Assembly: GCF_019264375.1 (NCBI RefSeq)
Contig: NZ_JAHVAI010000001.1
Location: 248,001 to 312,000 of the forward strand
DNA length: 64,000 nucleotides
Reading direction: 5' to 3'
Source of the DNA: Sedimentimonas flavescens
GTDB taxonomy: Bacteria; Pseudomonadota; Alphaproteobacteria; Rhodobacterales; Rhodobacteraceae
The notes under the pieces are model-generated. The model saw only the letters and a list, made by a program, of their open reading frames with translations. It did no database searches and was not told the origin of the DNA. Made by a program: the position numbers and the translations under genes. Each line of letters begins with the position of its first letter. The stretch's first letter is position 1. This document shows, one piece after another, positions 45,779-54,198 of this stretch.

Positions 45779-47709
45779 TCGCGTTCCTCCAAATAGCGCC
45801 GCTTGGCTTCCTCGGCGCGCTTCATGTCGCGCACCATGGCCTCGATCGCGACCTCGTCCGACTTGTCCGCATAGCGGAACTCGCTGTCGGCATAGCGGTT
45901 GATTTCCTGAATGACCATCTCGGCGGTAATCGGGCGGCGCAACGCTCCGATCATCGACACCTTCTCGTCATAGCTCTTGAAGAGGAAGAGATCGGGGCTC
46001 TCCATCCATTCATCGGGCAGCTCGAAATCCATCGCGCGCACTTTCACCGCATCGGTGATGTTCTTGATCGCACGCCCGGTAAAGCGCGGATCGGCCTCTT
46101 GGATCGCCTTGAGATAGGCCCCCAGTTTCTCGATCGTATCAAGCGCCCCCACCCGCGCGTTGACCTCGGCAAAGACCGCGCGCAGACCGGCCTCCTGCGG
46201 GGTGTTGTGATTGGCAAAGCTGTGGGCAACGGCCCGCTTGATCTCTTGCGCGGCGAAGAGGTCGTGATCGCCCAAGGGGATCTCGTGCCGCTTGCCCAGA
46301 AGCAGCGCGAGGATGTCGATGTAATCCGCGCGTGTCTGCGGCCCGTCCACCAGAAACCGCGCCCCGGCGCGCTGGCGCAGCGCATCGTCCACATTCTCGG
46401 GGTAGTTCGAGAACATACCGAAGGTGCAATTGCCGCGCACGACCGTGTTGGCGCCGGCAAAGGCCTCCATCAGAACGGCGGTGACCTCCTGTTGACCCGC
46501 GCTCGATTGCCGGTCGCCGCGCTTGCCCGCAATCTGGTCGATATCGTCCACCGTGCCGAAACCGATCACCGCCGGGTCCATGACATTCTGGATGAAGGCC
46601 TTGGCATTCTGCCCCGACTTGCCCTGATAGCTGTCTATATTGTCGATGCCGAAGTTCTGGTAGCGGAACGGATAGCCCGCCACCTTGCAGTAATCGTTCA
46701 GCAACCCTGCCATCATCTGGATGAGCGTGGTCTTGCCCGTGCCGGGTTTGCCATCCCCCATAAAGGTGAAGATGAAGCCCCCAAGCTCGGCGAAGGGGTT
46801 GAGCTTGCGCTCGAAATCATAGGCCATCAGCATCTTGGCCAGCCGCATCGCCTGATACTTGGCGATGTGGTTGCCGACGACCTCCTCGGGCTTCTTGAAC
46901 TGCATCACGAGGCTAGAGCCCCGCGCCTTGCGCGAAGGCGCAAAACCGGCAATCGGCAGATCGTCAGCCTCGACGCGCCAGGCCGCCCCGGTGAAGGCAC
47001 CGATCCGCGGCGCATTCTCGCCACGCAGTCGAACCTTGGCACTCAACGCCTCGACAAAGGCAAGAACTGTGGCGATCAGCGCGCCCTCGTCGGTTGCATG
47101 CAGGGCGATGTCCTGATCCAGTTCCCACAGCGCGCCATGCAGCGCAAGCGGAGCATTGTCGGTCAGCACCTCCTCAACCTCGCCGATCTCGACGGATTGC
47201 TCCCCGGCCTGCGGCCCCAACAGAAACCCGGTGGCATTGGCAAAGACCGACAGCACCGCCAGCGCCTCCGCCCCCAGCAACTCGGTAAATTCCGCGCGGC
47301 GTGCCTCGGGCAGTCGCCCCTCCAGATTGGCTTTCTTCAACTCGACAAGGCCGCTCACCTCCGAGACCGCCTCGCCCATGGCAAGCGCAATCGCCAGCCC
47401 TCGGCGCAACGCCTGCAAGACCGCCGCCTGCGCTGGCGTCGGCAGATCGTCGCCGCCGACCGCCTGCACCCGCTCGGTCAAGCGCACCCCTTCGGCCCGC
47501 ACGGTCGCGCGCGTCACCAATCCCGGCGTGGTCGAACGAAACCGCCGCCCCGTCCCCGTCACGCCGGGCGAGCGCTCAACCGGCGCCACCTCCCGCGCCT
47601 GAGCCAGGCGCGGCGCATGGTCAAGCCCCACCAGCAGCGCCGAGGCCGCCCCGTAATGCGCCCGGATCGCCTCTTCCCGAAGCTCCATCTCATCGCGCAT
47701 CCCGCTCAT
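45775..47709 (-). CDS. AAA+ ATPase, core of the unknown operon
   Basis: A 644-residue protein. Residues 1-300 form a non-catalytic, mostly helical domain with no motif I know; 301-560 is an AAA+ module: Walker A GKPGTGKT (320-327), Walker B-like VIGFGTVDDID (381-391), sensor 1 region FGMFSNYPENVDDALRQR (Asn435, arginine-finger candidates 445-451) and sensor 2 FTGRAIKNI (543-551). The C-terminal 80 residues end in a highly charged helix (MVRDMKRAEEAKRRYLEERE). All catalytic residues look intact. Order of motifs resembles classic AAA (CDC48/FtsH/Bcs1) more than MoxR. The gene before it ends 86 bases upstream, with a repeat element between. Presumably it remodels a partner encoded in the operon. 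Confidence 0.85.
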   Translation of the reverse strand: MSGMRDEMELREEAIRAHYGAASALLVGLDHAPRLAQAREVAPVERSPGVTGTGRRFRSTTPGLVTRATVRAEGVRLTERVQAVGGDDLPTPAQAAVLQALRRGLAIALAMGEAVSEVSGLVELKKANLEGRLPEARRAEFTELLGAEALAVLSVFANATGFLLGPQAGEQSVEIGEVEEVLTDNAPLALHGALWELDQDIALHATDEGALIATVLAFVEALSAKVRLRGENAPRIGAFTGAAWRVEADDLPIAGFAPSRKARGSSLVMQFKKPEEVVGNHIAKYQAMRLAKMLMAYDFERKLNPFAELGGFIFTFMGDGKPGTGKTTLIQMMAGLLNDYCKVAGYPFRYQNFGIDNIDSYQGKSGQNAKAFIQNVMDPAVIGFGTVDDIDQIAGKRGDRQSSAGQQEVTAVLMEAFAGANTVVRGNCTFGMFSNYPENVDDALRQRAGARFLVDGPQTRADYIDILALLLGKRHEIPLGDHDLFAAQEIKRAVAHSFANHNTPQEAGLRAVFAEVNARVGALDTIEKLGAYLKAIQEADPRFTGRAIKNITDAVKVRAMDFELPDEWMESPDLFLFKSYDEKVSMIGALRRPITAEMVIQEINRYADSEFRYADKSDEVAIEAMVRDMKRAEEAKRRYLEERE

Positions 47710-47724
47710 CCCACTCTATCCTTT

Positions 47725-47784
47725 CAACGTGGCCGAAATATCCCGGGGGTGAGGGCCGCGAGGCCCGAGGGGGCAGCGCCCCCT
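47725..47784 (+). repeat. Intergenic repeat, copy A
   Basis: Core AAATATCCCGGGGGTGA (47736-47752), then the hairpin AGGGGGC-AGC-GCCCCCT (47768-47784). The hairpin is identical to that of copy B at 51.4 kb. It fills the gap inside the unknown operon, between the AAA+ start and the preceding gene's stop. Confidence 0.75.
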
Positions 47785-47794
47785 TTCCCGGGCC

Positions 47795-48916
47795 TCAGCC
47801 GTAAACCATCACCCGGTCGCCCGCGCCGACCACGAACTTGCGCACATCCCGAAACCCCGGCGGATCTTTCTCGGCCAGCACCTGGAACGGCCGCTGTGGC
47901 AGGATCAGCGCACGGCGCAACCGCGTCGCCCCATGATCCTCCCCCACCCCCGAGAACGGATCGAGCCGGAACACCTGCCGCTCGGTCTCGCTGAACCAGC
48001 CCTTCTCGACCTCAACCCGCTCGGCCTCCAGCTCCTCGATGGCCCAGGCCAGCGCCCAGTCCTCGCCTGCGGGCGCGCGGGCATCTTCCAGCACCTCCCG
48101 GATCGGCCCGCTCTGCAAGGTATAGGCCGAGGAATACATCGGCCCCAGATGCATCCGGCGCAGCCCCTTGGGATGCAGATCGCCGAAATCGGCATCAAAG
48201 CCCTTGGCAATGGTGATCAGCTTCAACCCGCCCACCGACTGCGCCATCAGATGCGCGCGCACCTGCTCCCACCGGCCAATGTCCTTGGGCAGGGCGGTGC
48301 GGCCGCTATCCTCGACATCAAGAATATAGACCACCGGCACATTAAGCTGGCTGTCATAAACCGCCCAATGCAGCTTGTAGGCGCGCCGCCCGCGCGGCAG
48401 ATCGCCCCGCCACTCGGCCACCGGATGCATCTGCGCCCAGAACTGCCCCCTCGCTGCCAGCGCCTCGTAGTAAAGCCGCTGGCTCAGGGCGAATTGCAGA
48501 TCGGTCGGCACGGCGCGCTCACCCACGATGCGGCGCACCATGCGATCCTTCAGATCCTCGACCCCGGCCATACCCGTCAGCGTCCCGGCAGCCTGCGCTG
48601 CGTCATTGGCCATCGAGACCAGTTCCTGAAAGATCGGAAAGCCGCTCTCATGCAGGTCAATCGTCAGGTGCCGCCGCGCGGGCCCGACAATCCGGCCCGC
48701 GATCAGGTATTTCAGCGAAAGCGCCCGGAACGTCGCTGCCACCGCCTCGGCATAGCCCGCAAGGATCGCCGTATCCGAACCCGGCAACTCCCCCTCCATC
48801 TGCCGAGCCACACCCGACATGATCCGGGTGATCCGCTCGAACTTGGCAAAGTAGCGCCGGGCGGCGAATTCGTCCTTCAGGACGTGATGATCGTTGGTCA
48901 GATCGGTCTTGGGCAC
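47795..48916 (-). CDS. Soluble protein of the unknown operon, family not recognised
   Basis: A 373-residue protein, no signal peptide, no membrane helix. Starts KTDLTNDHHVLKDEFAARRYFAKFERITRIMSGVARQMEG; a helical first half, then a mixed alpha/beta part with AEWRGDLPRGRRAYKLHWAVYDSQLNVPVVYILDVEDSGR, possibly a beta-sandwich or PIN-like fold, and KGLRRMHLGPMYSSAYTLQ. I could not assign it; a DUF6384-type label is a guess. GTG 48916 directly abuts the TAA of the coiled-coil gene, so both are surely translated from the same message. Second gene of the operon. Confidence 0.72.
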   Translation of the reverse strand: MPKTDLTNDHHVLKDEFAARRYFAKFERITRIMSGVARQMEGELPGSDTAILAGYAEAVAATFRALSLKYLIAGRIVGPARRHLTIDLHESGFPIFQELVSMANDAAQAAGTLTGMAGVEDLKDRMVRRIVGERAVPTDLQFALSQRLYYEALAARGQFWAQMHPVAEWRGDLPRGRRAYKLHWAVYDSQLNVPVVYILDVEDSGRTALPKDIGRWEQVRAHLMAQSVGGLKLITIAKGFDADFGDLHPKGLRRMHLGPMYSSAYTLQSGPIREVLEDARAPAGEDWALAWAIEELEAERVEVEKGWFSETERQVFRLDPFSGVGEDHGATRLRRALILPQRPFQVLAEKDPPGFRDVRKFVVGAGDRVMVYG

Positions 48917-49993
48917 TTAGCCACCGTAGAGGTTCTTGTCGTGTTTCTCGACAATCTCGGCGAAACGACGGGCGAACCGCTCGTCTGCCTTCGCCTTCTG
49001 CTCCAGCACCTTTCGGGCAAAGACCATATGGCCCTCATGCGCCTCCAGCATCTCGGCCATCTTCGAATTGGTCGCGGCGCCAATCCCGGCCATGGCGGTC
49101 TGCGCCTCCTGATCGGTCTGCACACCGATCTCATTGATCCGGTGCGCGATGTCCTGCTGCTGCGCGGTCTTGAGCGACTTGGTCAGCGCATCGTACAGCA
49201 CCACGCGCTGCTGCGTGTCGGTGGCCAACTTGTTGATCAGCACCATCTGCGTGGCCGCCTGGTTGGTCAGGCTGTCCACCCAGGTCTTGCCCTTCTCGAT
49301 ATAGCGCTCCAGCGTCTGCGACTTGGCCAGTTTGACCTGCTCGTCCTGCACCATGGCATTGTAGCGCTGGTTCAAAGCAGCCAGCTCGGTCTCCAGCCGG
49401 GTGCGCGCCGCCGCGTCCTGCTCGACCGAGATCTTGTTCTCCAACTCGATGATTTTCGGGTCAATCGCCAGAATCTCGGCGCGCACGGTCTCCAGATCGG
49501 CCACGGTGGTTTCGCGATCCGCCAGCGTTGCCGACAGATTGGTCTCGACCTTGCCCTTCTGATCGTTCAGCACCGCCAGCTGCCCTTCAAGCAACTTGAC
49601 GATCGTGTCGGACTTGGCGATCAGGTCCTGCAGTTTCGCGTCGATCGAGGCCGCCCGCAAACGCTCTGCCCGCATCGCCTCGGATTTCTGCCGGGCGAAC
49701 ATACCGACAAAGCTCTCCCAGCCGGTCTTGGTGCGCAACTCCTCAAAATCGCGCGAGAAACCGGCCGTCACATCGTCGAGCCCCATGATCAGTTCGGCGA
49801 TATTGGCGTTCATCGCATCGGCATGGGCCTGCACATCCGCCAGCGTCGCGTTCTCGATATCCAGCGCAAACTGCTCACCCGCGTCGGCCTTGGCTTTCGC
49901 CGCCTCGATCCGCGTGGTCATCTCGGTAATGCGCGCCTGCGCCTCCGCCACCTGCTTCTGGCTTTGCTGAATCTGCGCGTCGAAACCGGCCAT
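48917..49993 (-). CDS. Coiled-coil protein, first gene of the unknown operon
   Basis: A 358-residue, almost entirely helical protein. Coiled coil is likely at about 5-40 (QIQQSQKQVAEAQARITEM) and again from about 115 to 235 (LLEGQLAVLNDQKGKVETNL, IELENKISVEQDAAARTRLETELAALNQRY). The SQTLERYIEKGKTWVDSL stretch has a faint likeness to TelA/KlaA toxic-anion-resistance proteins, and the general form also recalls PspA/ESCRT-III-like proteins; neither is established. ATG 49993 has a strong GGAGGG site. The promoter must lie in 49994-50141. AAA+ partners commonly remodel such filament formers, which is why the pairing is notable. Confidence 0.75.
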   Translation of the reverse strand: MAGFDAQIQQSQKQVAEAQARITEMTTRIEAAKAKADAGEQFALDIENATLADVQAHADAMNANIAELIMGLDDVTAGFSRDFEELRTKTGWESFVGMFARQKSEAMRAERLRAASIDAKLQDLIAKSDTIVKLLEGQLAVLNDQKGKVETNLSATLADRETTVADLETVRAEILAIDPKIIELENKISVEQDAAARTRLETELAALNQRYNAMVQDEQVKLAKSQTLERYIEKGKTWVDSLTNQAATQMVLINKLATDTQQRVVLYDALTKSLKTAQQQDIAHRINEIGVQTDQEAQTAMAGIGAATNSKMAEMLEAHEGHMVFARKVLEQKAKADERFARRFAEIVEKHDKNLYGG

Positions 49994-50141
49994 CGCACCC
50001 TCCGATGTTAATCACTTTCACAAATCTGGGGAGGCCTCGCCGCAATTTCCAGACCCCGCCACCGAAAGGCTACCGAAAACCGCTCCGCCCCGCCACAGCT
50101 TTCGGTTGCACCTCCGCCCTCATCGCAGCTAGCCTTGCGCC
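49994..50141. promoter_or_regulatory. Divergent region before the unknown operon, with ACCGAAA repeats
   Basis: 148 bases between the coiled-coil gene and the M20 gene. ACCGAAA occurs at 50061-50067 and 50072-50078 and its complement TTTCGGT at 50100-50106, 11 bases apart then 21. These could be regulator sites or part of a hairpin. Confidence 0.4.
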
Positions 50142-51422
50142 ATGGACCTGAACACCCTGATCAAACTGGAGATCGACTCGCGCCGCGACGAGCTGGTCGC
50201 GCTGACGCAAGACCTGATCCGCATTCCCACGCTCAACCCGCCGGGCCGGCATTACCGCGAGATCTGCGACTACCTCGCCGAGCGCCTCGCGCGGCAGGGC
50301 TTCCAGGTCGAGCTGATCCGCGCCCATGACGCGCCGGGCGACAGCGACACCTACCCGCGCTGGAACCTCGTCGCCCGCCGCGAAGGCGCGGCACCGGGCG
50401 ATTGCGTGCATTTCAACTCGCATCACGACGTGGTCGAACTCGGACACGGCTGGACCCGCGATCCCTTTGGCGGCGAGATCGAGGGCGACCGAATCTACGG
50501 CCGCGGCGCTTGCGACATGAAGGGGGGCCTCGCCGCCTCGGTCATAGCCGCAGAGGCCTTCATCGCCGCCTGCCCCGACTATCACGGCGCCATCGAGATC
50601 TCGGCCACCGCCGACGAGGAATCGGGCGGCTACGGCGGCGTAGCTTACCTCGCAACCAAAGGCTACTTCGCCCCCGAGCGCGTCCAGCACGTCATCATCC
50701 CCGAACCGCTGCACAAGGATCAGATCTGCCTCGGCCATCGCGGCGTCTGGTGGGCCGAGATCGAAACGCACGGTCGTATCGCCCATGGCTCGATGCCCTT
50801 CCTCGGCGACAGCGCCATCCGGCACATGAGCGCGGTTCTGACGGAAATGGAGGAAACGCTCTACCCGCTGCTCGCCTCCAAACGCACCGAAATGCCGGTG
50901 ATCCCGGAAGGCGCGCGCCAGTCCACGCTCAACGTCAACGCGATCCACGGCGGCGCGCCCGAGCAAGCGCCCGACTTCACCGGCCTTCCCGCCCCCTGCG
51001 TGGCCGACCGCTGCCGCATCGTCATCGACCGCCGCTTCCTGATCGAAGAACAGATCGACGAGGTGAAATCCGAGATCACCGCGATGATGGAGCATATTCG
51101 CGCCCGCCGCCCCGGCTTCAGCTACGAGATTCGCGACCTCTTCGAAGTGCAGCCCACCATGACTGACCGCGACGCCCCGGTCGTGCGCTCGACCGCCGCC
51201 GCGATCGAGGCCGTGCTGGGCCGCGAGGCTGCCTATGTCGTCAGCCCCGGCACCTATGACCAGAAGCATATCGACCGCATCGGCCGGCTGAAGAACTGTA
51301 TCGCCTACGGGCCCGGCCTGCTCGAGCTTGCGCACCAACCCGACGAATGGGTCGGCATTACCGATATGGCGGATTCGGCCAAGGTCATGGCGCTGGTTCT
51401 TGCCGAACTGCTCGCGCCCTGA
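50142..51422 (+). CDS. M20 family metallopeptidase (ArgE/DapE-like deacylase)
   Basis: A 426-residue zinc hydrolase of the acetylornithine deacetylase / succinyl-diaminopimelate desuccinylase group. Metal ligands are in FNSHHDVVELG, GRGACDMKGG and ADEESGGYGG (catalytic Glu pair), with further ligands in the C-terminal HP-like region (SPGTYDQKHID). The dimerisation lid domain lies at about 200-330. Length and motifs fit, but several M20 members (ArgE, DapE, N-formyl- or carbamoyl-type) look alike; no arginine or lysine gene is adjacent. A copy of the intergenic repeat follows. Confidence 0.9.
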   Translation: MDLNTLIKLEIDSRRDELVALTQDLIRIPTLNPPGRHYREICDYLAERLARQGFQVELIRAHDAPGDSDTYPRWNLVARREGAAPGDCVHFNSHHDVVELGHGWTRDPFGGEIEGDRIYGRGACDMKGGLAASVIAAEAFIAACPDYHGAIEISATADEESGGYGGVAYLATKGYFAPERVQHVIIPEPLHKDQICLGHRGVWWAEIETHGRIAHGSMPFLGDSAIRHMSAVLTEMEETLYPLLASKRTEMPVIPEGARQSTLNVNAIHGGAPEQAPDFTGLPAPCVADRCRIVIDRRFLIEEQIDEVKSEITAMMEHIRARRPGFSYEIRDLFEVQPTMTDRDAPVVRSTAAAIEAVLGREAAYVVSPGTYDQKHIDRIGRLKNCIAYGPGLLELAHQPDEWVGITDMADSAKVMALVLAELLAP

Positions 51423-51424
51423 CC

Positions 51425-51475
51425 CTTTCTTCTTGGCCCAAATACCTCGGGGGTGAGGGGGCAGCGCCCCCTCGT
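51425..51475 (+). repeat. Intergenic repeat, copy B
   Basis: Core AAATACCTCGGGGGTGA (51440-51456) and hairpin AGGGGGC-AGC-GCCCCCT (51456-51472), directly joined here. Lies between two convergent stops and could act as terminator for both. Confidence 0.75.
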
Positions 51476-51477
51476 CT

Positions 51478-52464
51478 TCAGATGAGGCCCTGATCGCGGA
51501 ACAGTGCCTTGATGTCGCTCTCGGGCCGTGCGCCGAAATGACTGATCACCTCGGCCGCCGCGATGCAGCCCATCCGCCCGGCGGTCTCCAGGCTCTGCCC
51601 CGTCGCGTAACCATAGAGGAACCCGGCCGCGAACTGATCGCCCGCCCCGGTCGTATCCACCGGGACCATGCGATGCACCGGCACCTCGACCCGCTCATCT
51701 CCGCGCAGGATCAGCACATCGGCGCCCGAGCGCGTGCAGACCACCAGCCCGCATTCCGAGGCTGCCTGCATCAGCGCACTCTCCAGATCGGTCTGGTAGA
51801 GCGAGGCCCATTCGTGCTCATTCCCGATCACGTAATCCATCTGCTCGCGCACAAGGCGACGGAAATCGGCGCGGTGCCGATCCACACAGAACGGGTCCGA
51901 CAGCGAAATCCCCGCCTTGCCGCCACCGCGGTGACACCCCTGCGCGGCCTTCAGGAACGCTGCCTTCCCGTGATCCTTGTCGAACAGATAGCCCTCAAGG
52001 AACAGAAGCTCGGCGTTCTCGACCACGTTCAGCGACACATCCTCGGTCGAGACCTCGGCAGAGATCCCCAGATAGGTATTCATCGACCGCTCGCCATCCG
52101 GCGTCACGAAGATCATCGAGCGCGAGGTGGGCAGATCGGCCTTGGGCACCGGGCGGTTCGGGAAATCCGTCCCCTCGCCATTCAGCGCAACCTCGTAGAA
52201 CCGACCCAGTGCATCGTCACGCACGCGGCCGATATAGGCAGCGCTCAGGCCCAGATTCCCCAGCCCCGCGATCGTGTTCCCGACCGAGCCGCCGGGCGCC
52301 TGCGTGCGATCCTTCATCGCGGCATAAAGCGTTTCGGCGCGCTCGCGCTCGATCAACTGCATGATGCCCTTCTCGATCCCCATCATCTCGAGAAAGCTGT
52401 CGTCGCATTGCGCGATCACATCGACGATGGCGTTGCCGATCCCGACAACCTGATACTTCTTCAC
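51478..52464 (-). CDS. PfkB-family sugar/nucleoside kinase, adenosine-kinase-like
   Basis: A 328-residue ribokinase-fold enzyme. N-terminal GIGNAIVDVIAQ, GGSVGNTIAGLGNLG near residue 50, and the C-terminal PfkB signature DTTGAGDQFAAGFLYG with the catalytic-base Asp. The layout is that of the adenosine kinase-like subgroup common in alphaproteobacteria. GTG 52464 follows AGGAG and overlaps the nth stop by four bases (GTGA), so it is coupled to nth. The substrate (adenosine, fructose, other) is not readable from the sequence. Confidence 0.9.
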   Translation of the reverse strand: MKKYQVVGIGNAIVDVIAQCDDSFLEMMGIEKGIMQLIERERAETLYAAMKDRTQAPGGSVGNTIAGLGNLGLSAAYIGRVRDDALGRFYEVALNGEGTDFPNRPVPKADLPTSRSMIFVTPDGERSMNTYLGISAEVSTEDVSLNVVENAELLFLEGYLFDKDHGKAAFLKAAQGCHRGGGKAGISLSDPFCVDRHRADFRRLVREQMDYVIGNEHEWASLYQTDLESALMQAASECGLVVCTRSGADVLILRGDERVEVPVHRMVPVDTTGAGDQFAAGFLYGYATGQSLETAGRMGCIAAAEVISHFGARPESDIKALFRDQGLI

Positions 52465-53105
52465 AGGGTCTTCTCCTCGAACTGGCACAGGTCACGAATG
52501 TGACAGGCACCGCATTTTGGCTTGCGCGCGACGCAGATATACCGGCCGTGCAGGATCAGCCAGTGATGCGCGTGGCGCTGGTATTCGACGGGCACGTTAT
52601 CCTCGATGGCGCGCTCGACCACATCGACATCCTTGCCCGGGCATATGCCCGAGCGATTGCCGACGCGAAAGATATGCGTGTCCACCGCCTGCGCCGGATG
52701 GCCCCACCACATGTTCAGCACGACATTCGCCGTCTTGCGCCCGACGCCCGGCAGGCTGACCAGCGCGGCGCGCGACGAAGGCACCTGACCATCGAACCGC
52801 TCGACCAGGATCCGGCTCAGCTTGATGACATTCTTGGCCTTCTGCCGAAAGAGGCCAATGGTCTTGATATGCTCGGTCAGGCCTTCCTCACCAAGCGCCA
52901 GCATCTTTTCGGGCGTATCGGCAATGGGCCACAACGCGCGGGTGGCCTTGTTCACGCCCACATCGGTGGCCTGCGCCGAAAGCGCAACGGCGACCAGAAG
53001 GGTGAAGGCATTGGTGTGCTCAAGCTCCCCTTTCGGGTGGGGCTCGCCCGCCTCGAACCGGCGGAACACCTCTTGCATGTCTCTATATTCAAGCTGTCTG
53101 ACCAT
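52461..53105 (-). CDS. nth: Endonuclease III
   Basis: DNA glycosylase/AP lyase for oxidised pyrimidines in base-excision repair. The 214-residue protein has the helix-hairpin-helix with catalytic lysine (LPGVGRKTANVVLNMW), the catalytic Asp in VDTHIFRVGNR, and the C-terminal [4Fe-4S] motif CVARKPKCGACHIRDLC (C-x6-C-x2-C-x5-C). Start could be ATG 53105 or a Met nine codons in; the family N-terminus fits either. The next gene, a PfkB kinase, overlaps by four bases. Confidence 0.95.
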   Translation of the reverse strand: MVRQLEYRDMQEVFRRFEAGEPHPKGELEHTNAFTLLVAVALSAQATDVGVNKATRALWPIADTPEKMLALGEEGLTEHIKTIGLFRQKAKNVIKLSRILVERFDGQVPSSRAALVSLPGVGRKTANVVLNMWWGHPAQAVDTHIFRVGNRSGICPGKDVDVVERAIEDNVPVEYQRHAHHWLILHGRYICVARKPKCGACHIRDLCQFEEKTL

Positions 53106-53218
53106 GGCCTTGCTATGCCCGCCCCGACCGTCTCGGGCAAGAGGTGGAGCGCGCGAAACCGCAGCTTTCGGGTCGCAAGGCGGCCACGCGCGCCCTAGAA
53201 TGGGAGCAAGGAGGCCCC

Positions 53219-54094
53219 ATGACCCACGCCCAGTCCGAAGAGCAAAGCTACCACTATCGCGTCATCGCTCGCGCGCTTGAGGCCATAGACAGCGCACAGG
53301 CGTCAGGCGAACCCCTGCCGCTGACGTCTCTGGCCGCCCGGCTGGGGATGAGCGAGGCGCATTTCCAGCGCCTCTTCTCGGCCTGGGTCGGGGTCTCGCC
53401 CAAGCGCTATCAGCAATACCTCAGCCTGTCGCTCGCGCGCGAGATGCTTGCCCGCCGGCTGCCCCTCGATCAGGTGGCCGAGGGCGCGGGCCTGTCGGGC
53501 ACCGGGCGACTGCATGACCTGATCCTGCGGTGGGAAGCGATGACACCGGGCGAGTTCGCGCGCGGTGCGGCGGGGCTGACGATCCGTTGGGGGCGCTTCC
53601 CATCGCCCTTCGGCGAAGCCATCGCCATGGCGACCGGGCGCGGCCTTTGCGGGATGGCCTTCACCGCCGAGATGGGGTTCAAGGGCGCCTTCGCCGATCT
53701 GGTCCAGCGCTGGCCCGGCGCCGATTTGCGCGAAGACCCCGAGGCGATCCGGCCCTGGGTCGAGGCAGCGCTTTCGGGGCGCGGCGACGCGCCGCTGACG
53801 CTGATCGGGGCGCCCTTCCAAATCAAGGTCTGGGAGGCGTTGCTCTCGATCCCCTCGGGGCAGGTGACCACCTATTCCGACATCGCCGAGGCGATCGGTT
53901 CCCCTCGCGCGGTGCGGGCCGTGGGCACGGCGGTCGGGCGTAATCCGATCTCGTTCCTGATCCCCTGCCACCGGGCCCTGCGCAAGTCGGGCGCCTTGGG
54001 CGGCTATCACTGGGGCCTGCCCGTCAAGCGCGCCATGCTGGCCTGGGAGGCCGCGCGCGCCGAGGCTGCGGAACCCGCACTCGCCCAGTTGTGA
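53219..54094 (+). CDS. Ada-like protein: AraC HTH plus O6-methylguanine-DNA methyltransferase, lacking the Ada zinc domain
   Basis: A 291-residue protein. An N-terminal AraC-type helix-turn-helix (LTSLAARLGMSEAHFQRLFSAWVGVSPKRYQQYL, about 38-72) is fused to a methyltransferase domain with the PCHR active-site cysteine in SFLIPCHRALRKSG and IPSGQVTTYSDIAEAIG. The N-terminal Cys-rich phosphotriester domain of E. coli Ada is missing, so methyl-phosphotriester sensing is lost; how it would regulate is open. ATG 53219 has a near-perfect AAGGAGG site 5 bases upstream. Divergent from nth, 113 bases away, so two DNA repair genes share a control region. Confidence 0.92.
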   Translation: MTHAQSEEQSYHYRVIARALEAIDSAQASGEPLPLTSLAARLGMSEAHFQRLFSAWVGVSPKRYQQYLSLSLAREMLARRLPLDQVAEGAGLSGTGRLHDLILRWEAMTPGEFARGAAGLTIRWGRFPSPFGEAIAMATGRGLCGMAFTAEMGFKGAFADLVQRWPGADLREDPEAIRPWVEAALSGRGDAPLTLIGAPFQIKVWEALLSIPSGQVTTYSDIAEAIGSPRAVRAVGTAVGRNPISFLIPCHRALRKSGALGGYHWGLPVKRAMLAWEAARAEAAEPALAQL

Positions 54095-54198
54095 TGCGCA
54101 GAATACCGCCGCTCGCGCAGATATTATGAAACAATCCTTCGCGCTTCGCGTAATAAGTCGAGGACGCCCCCATGCGGGGCCAAGACGAAGGCAGTTAC

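Noticed and set aside
46099-47994. Long plus-strand frame opposite the AAA+ gene
   Set aside because: The minus-strand frame has all AAA+ motifs; the plus frame is a shadow without any.
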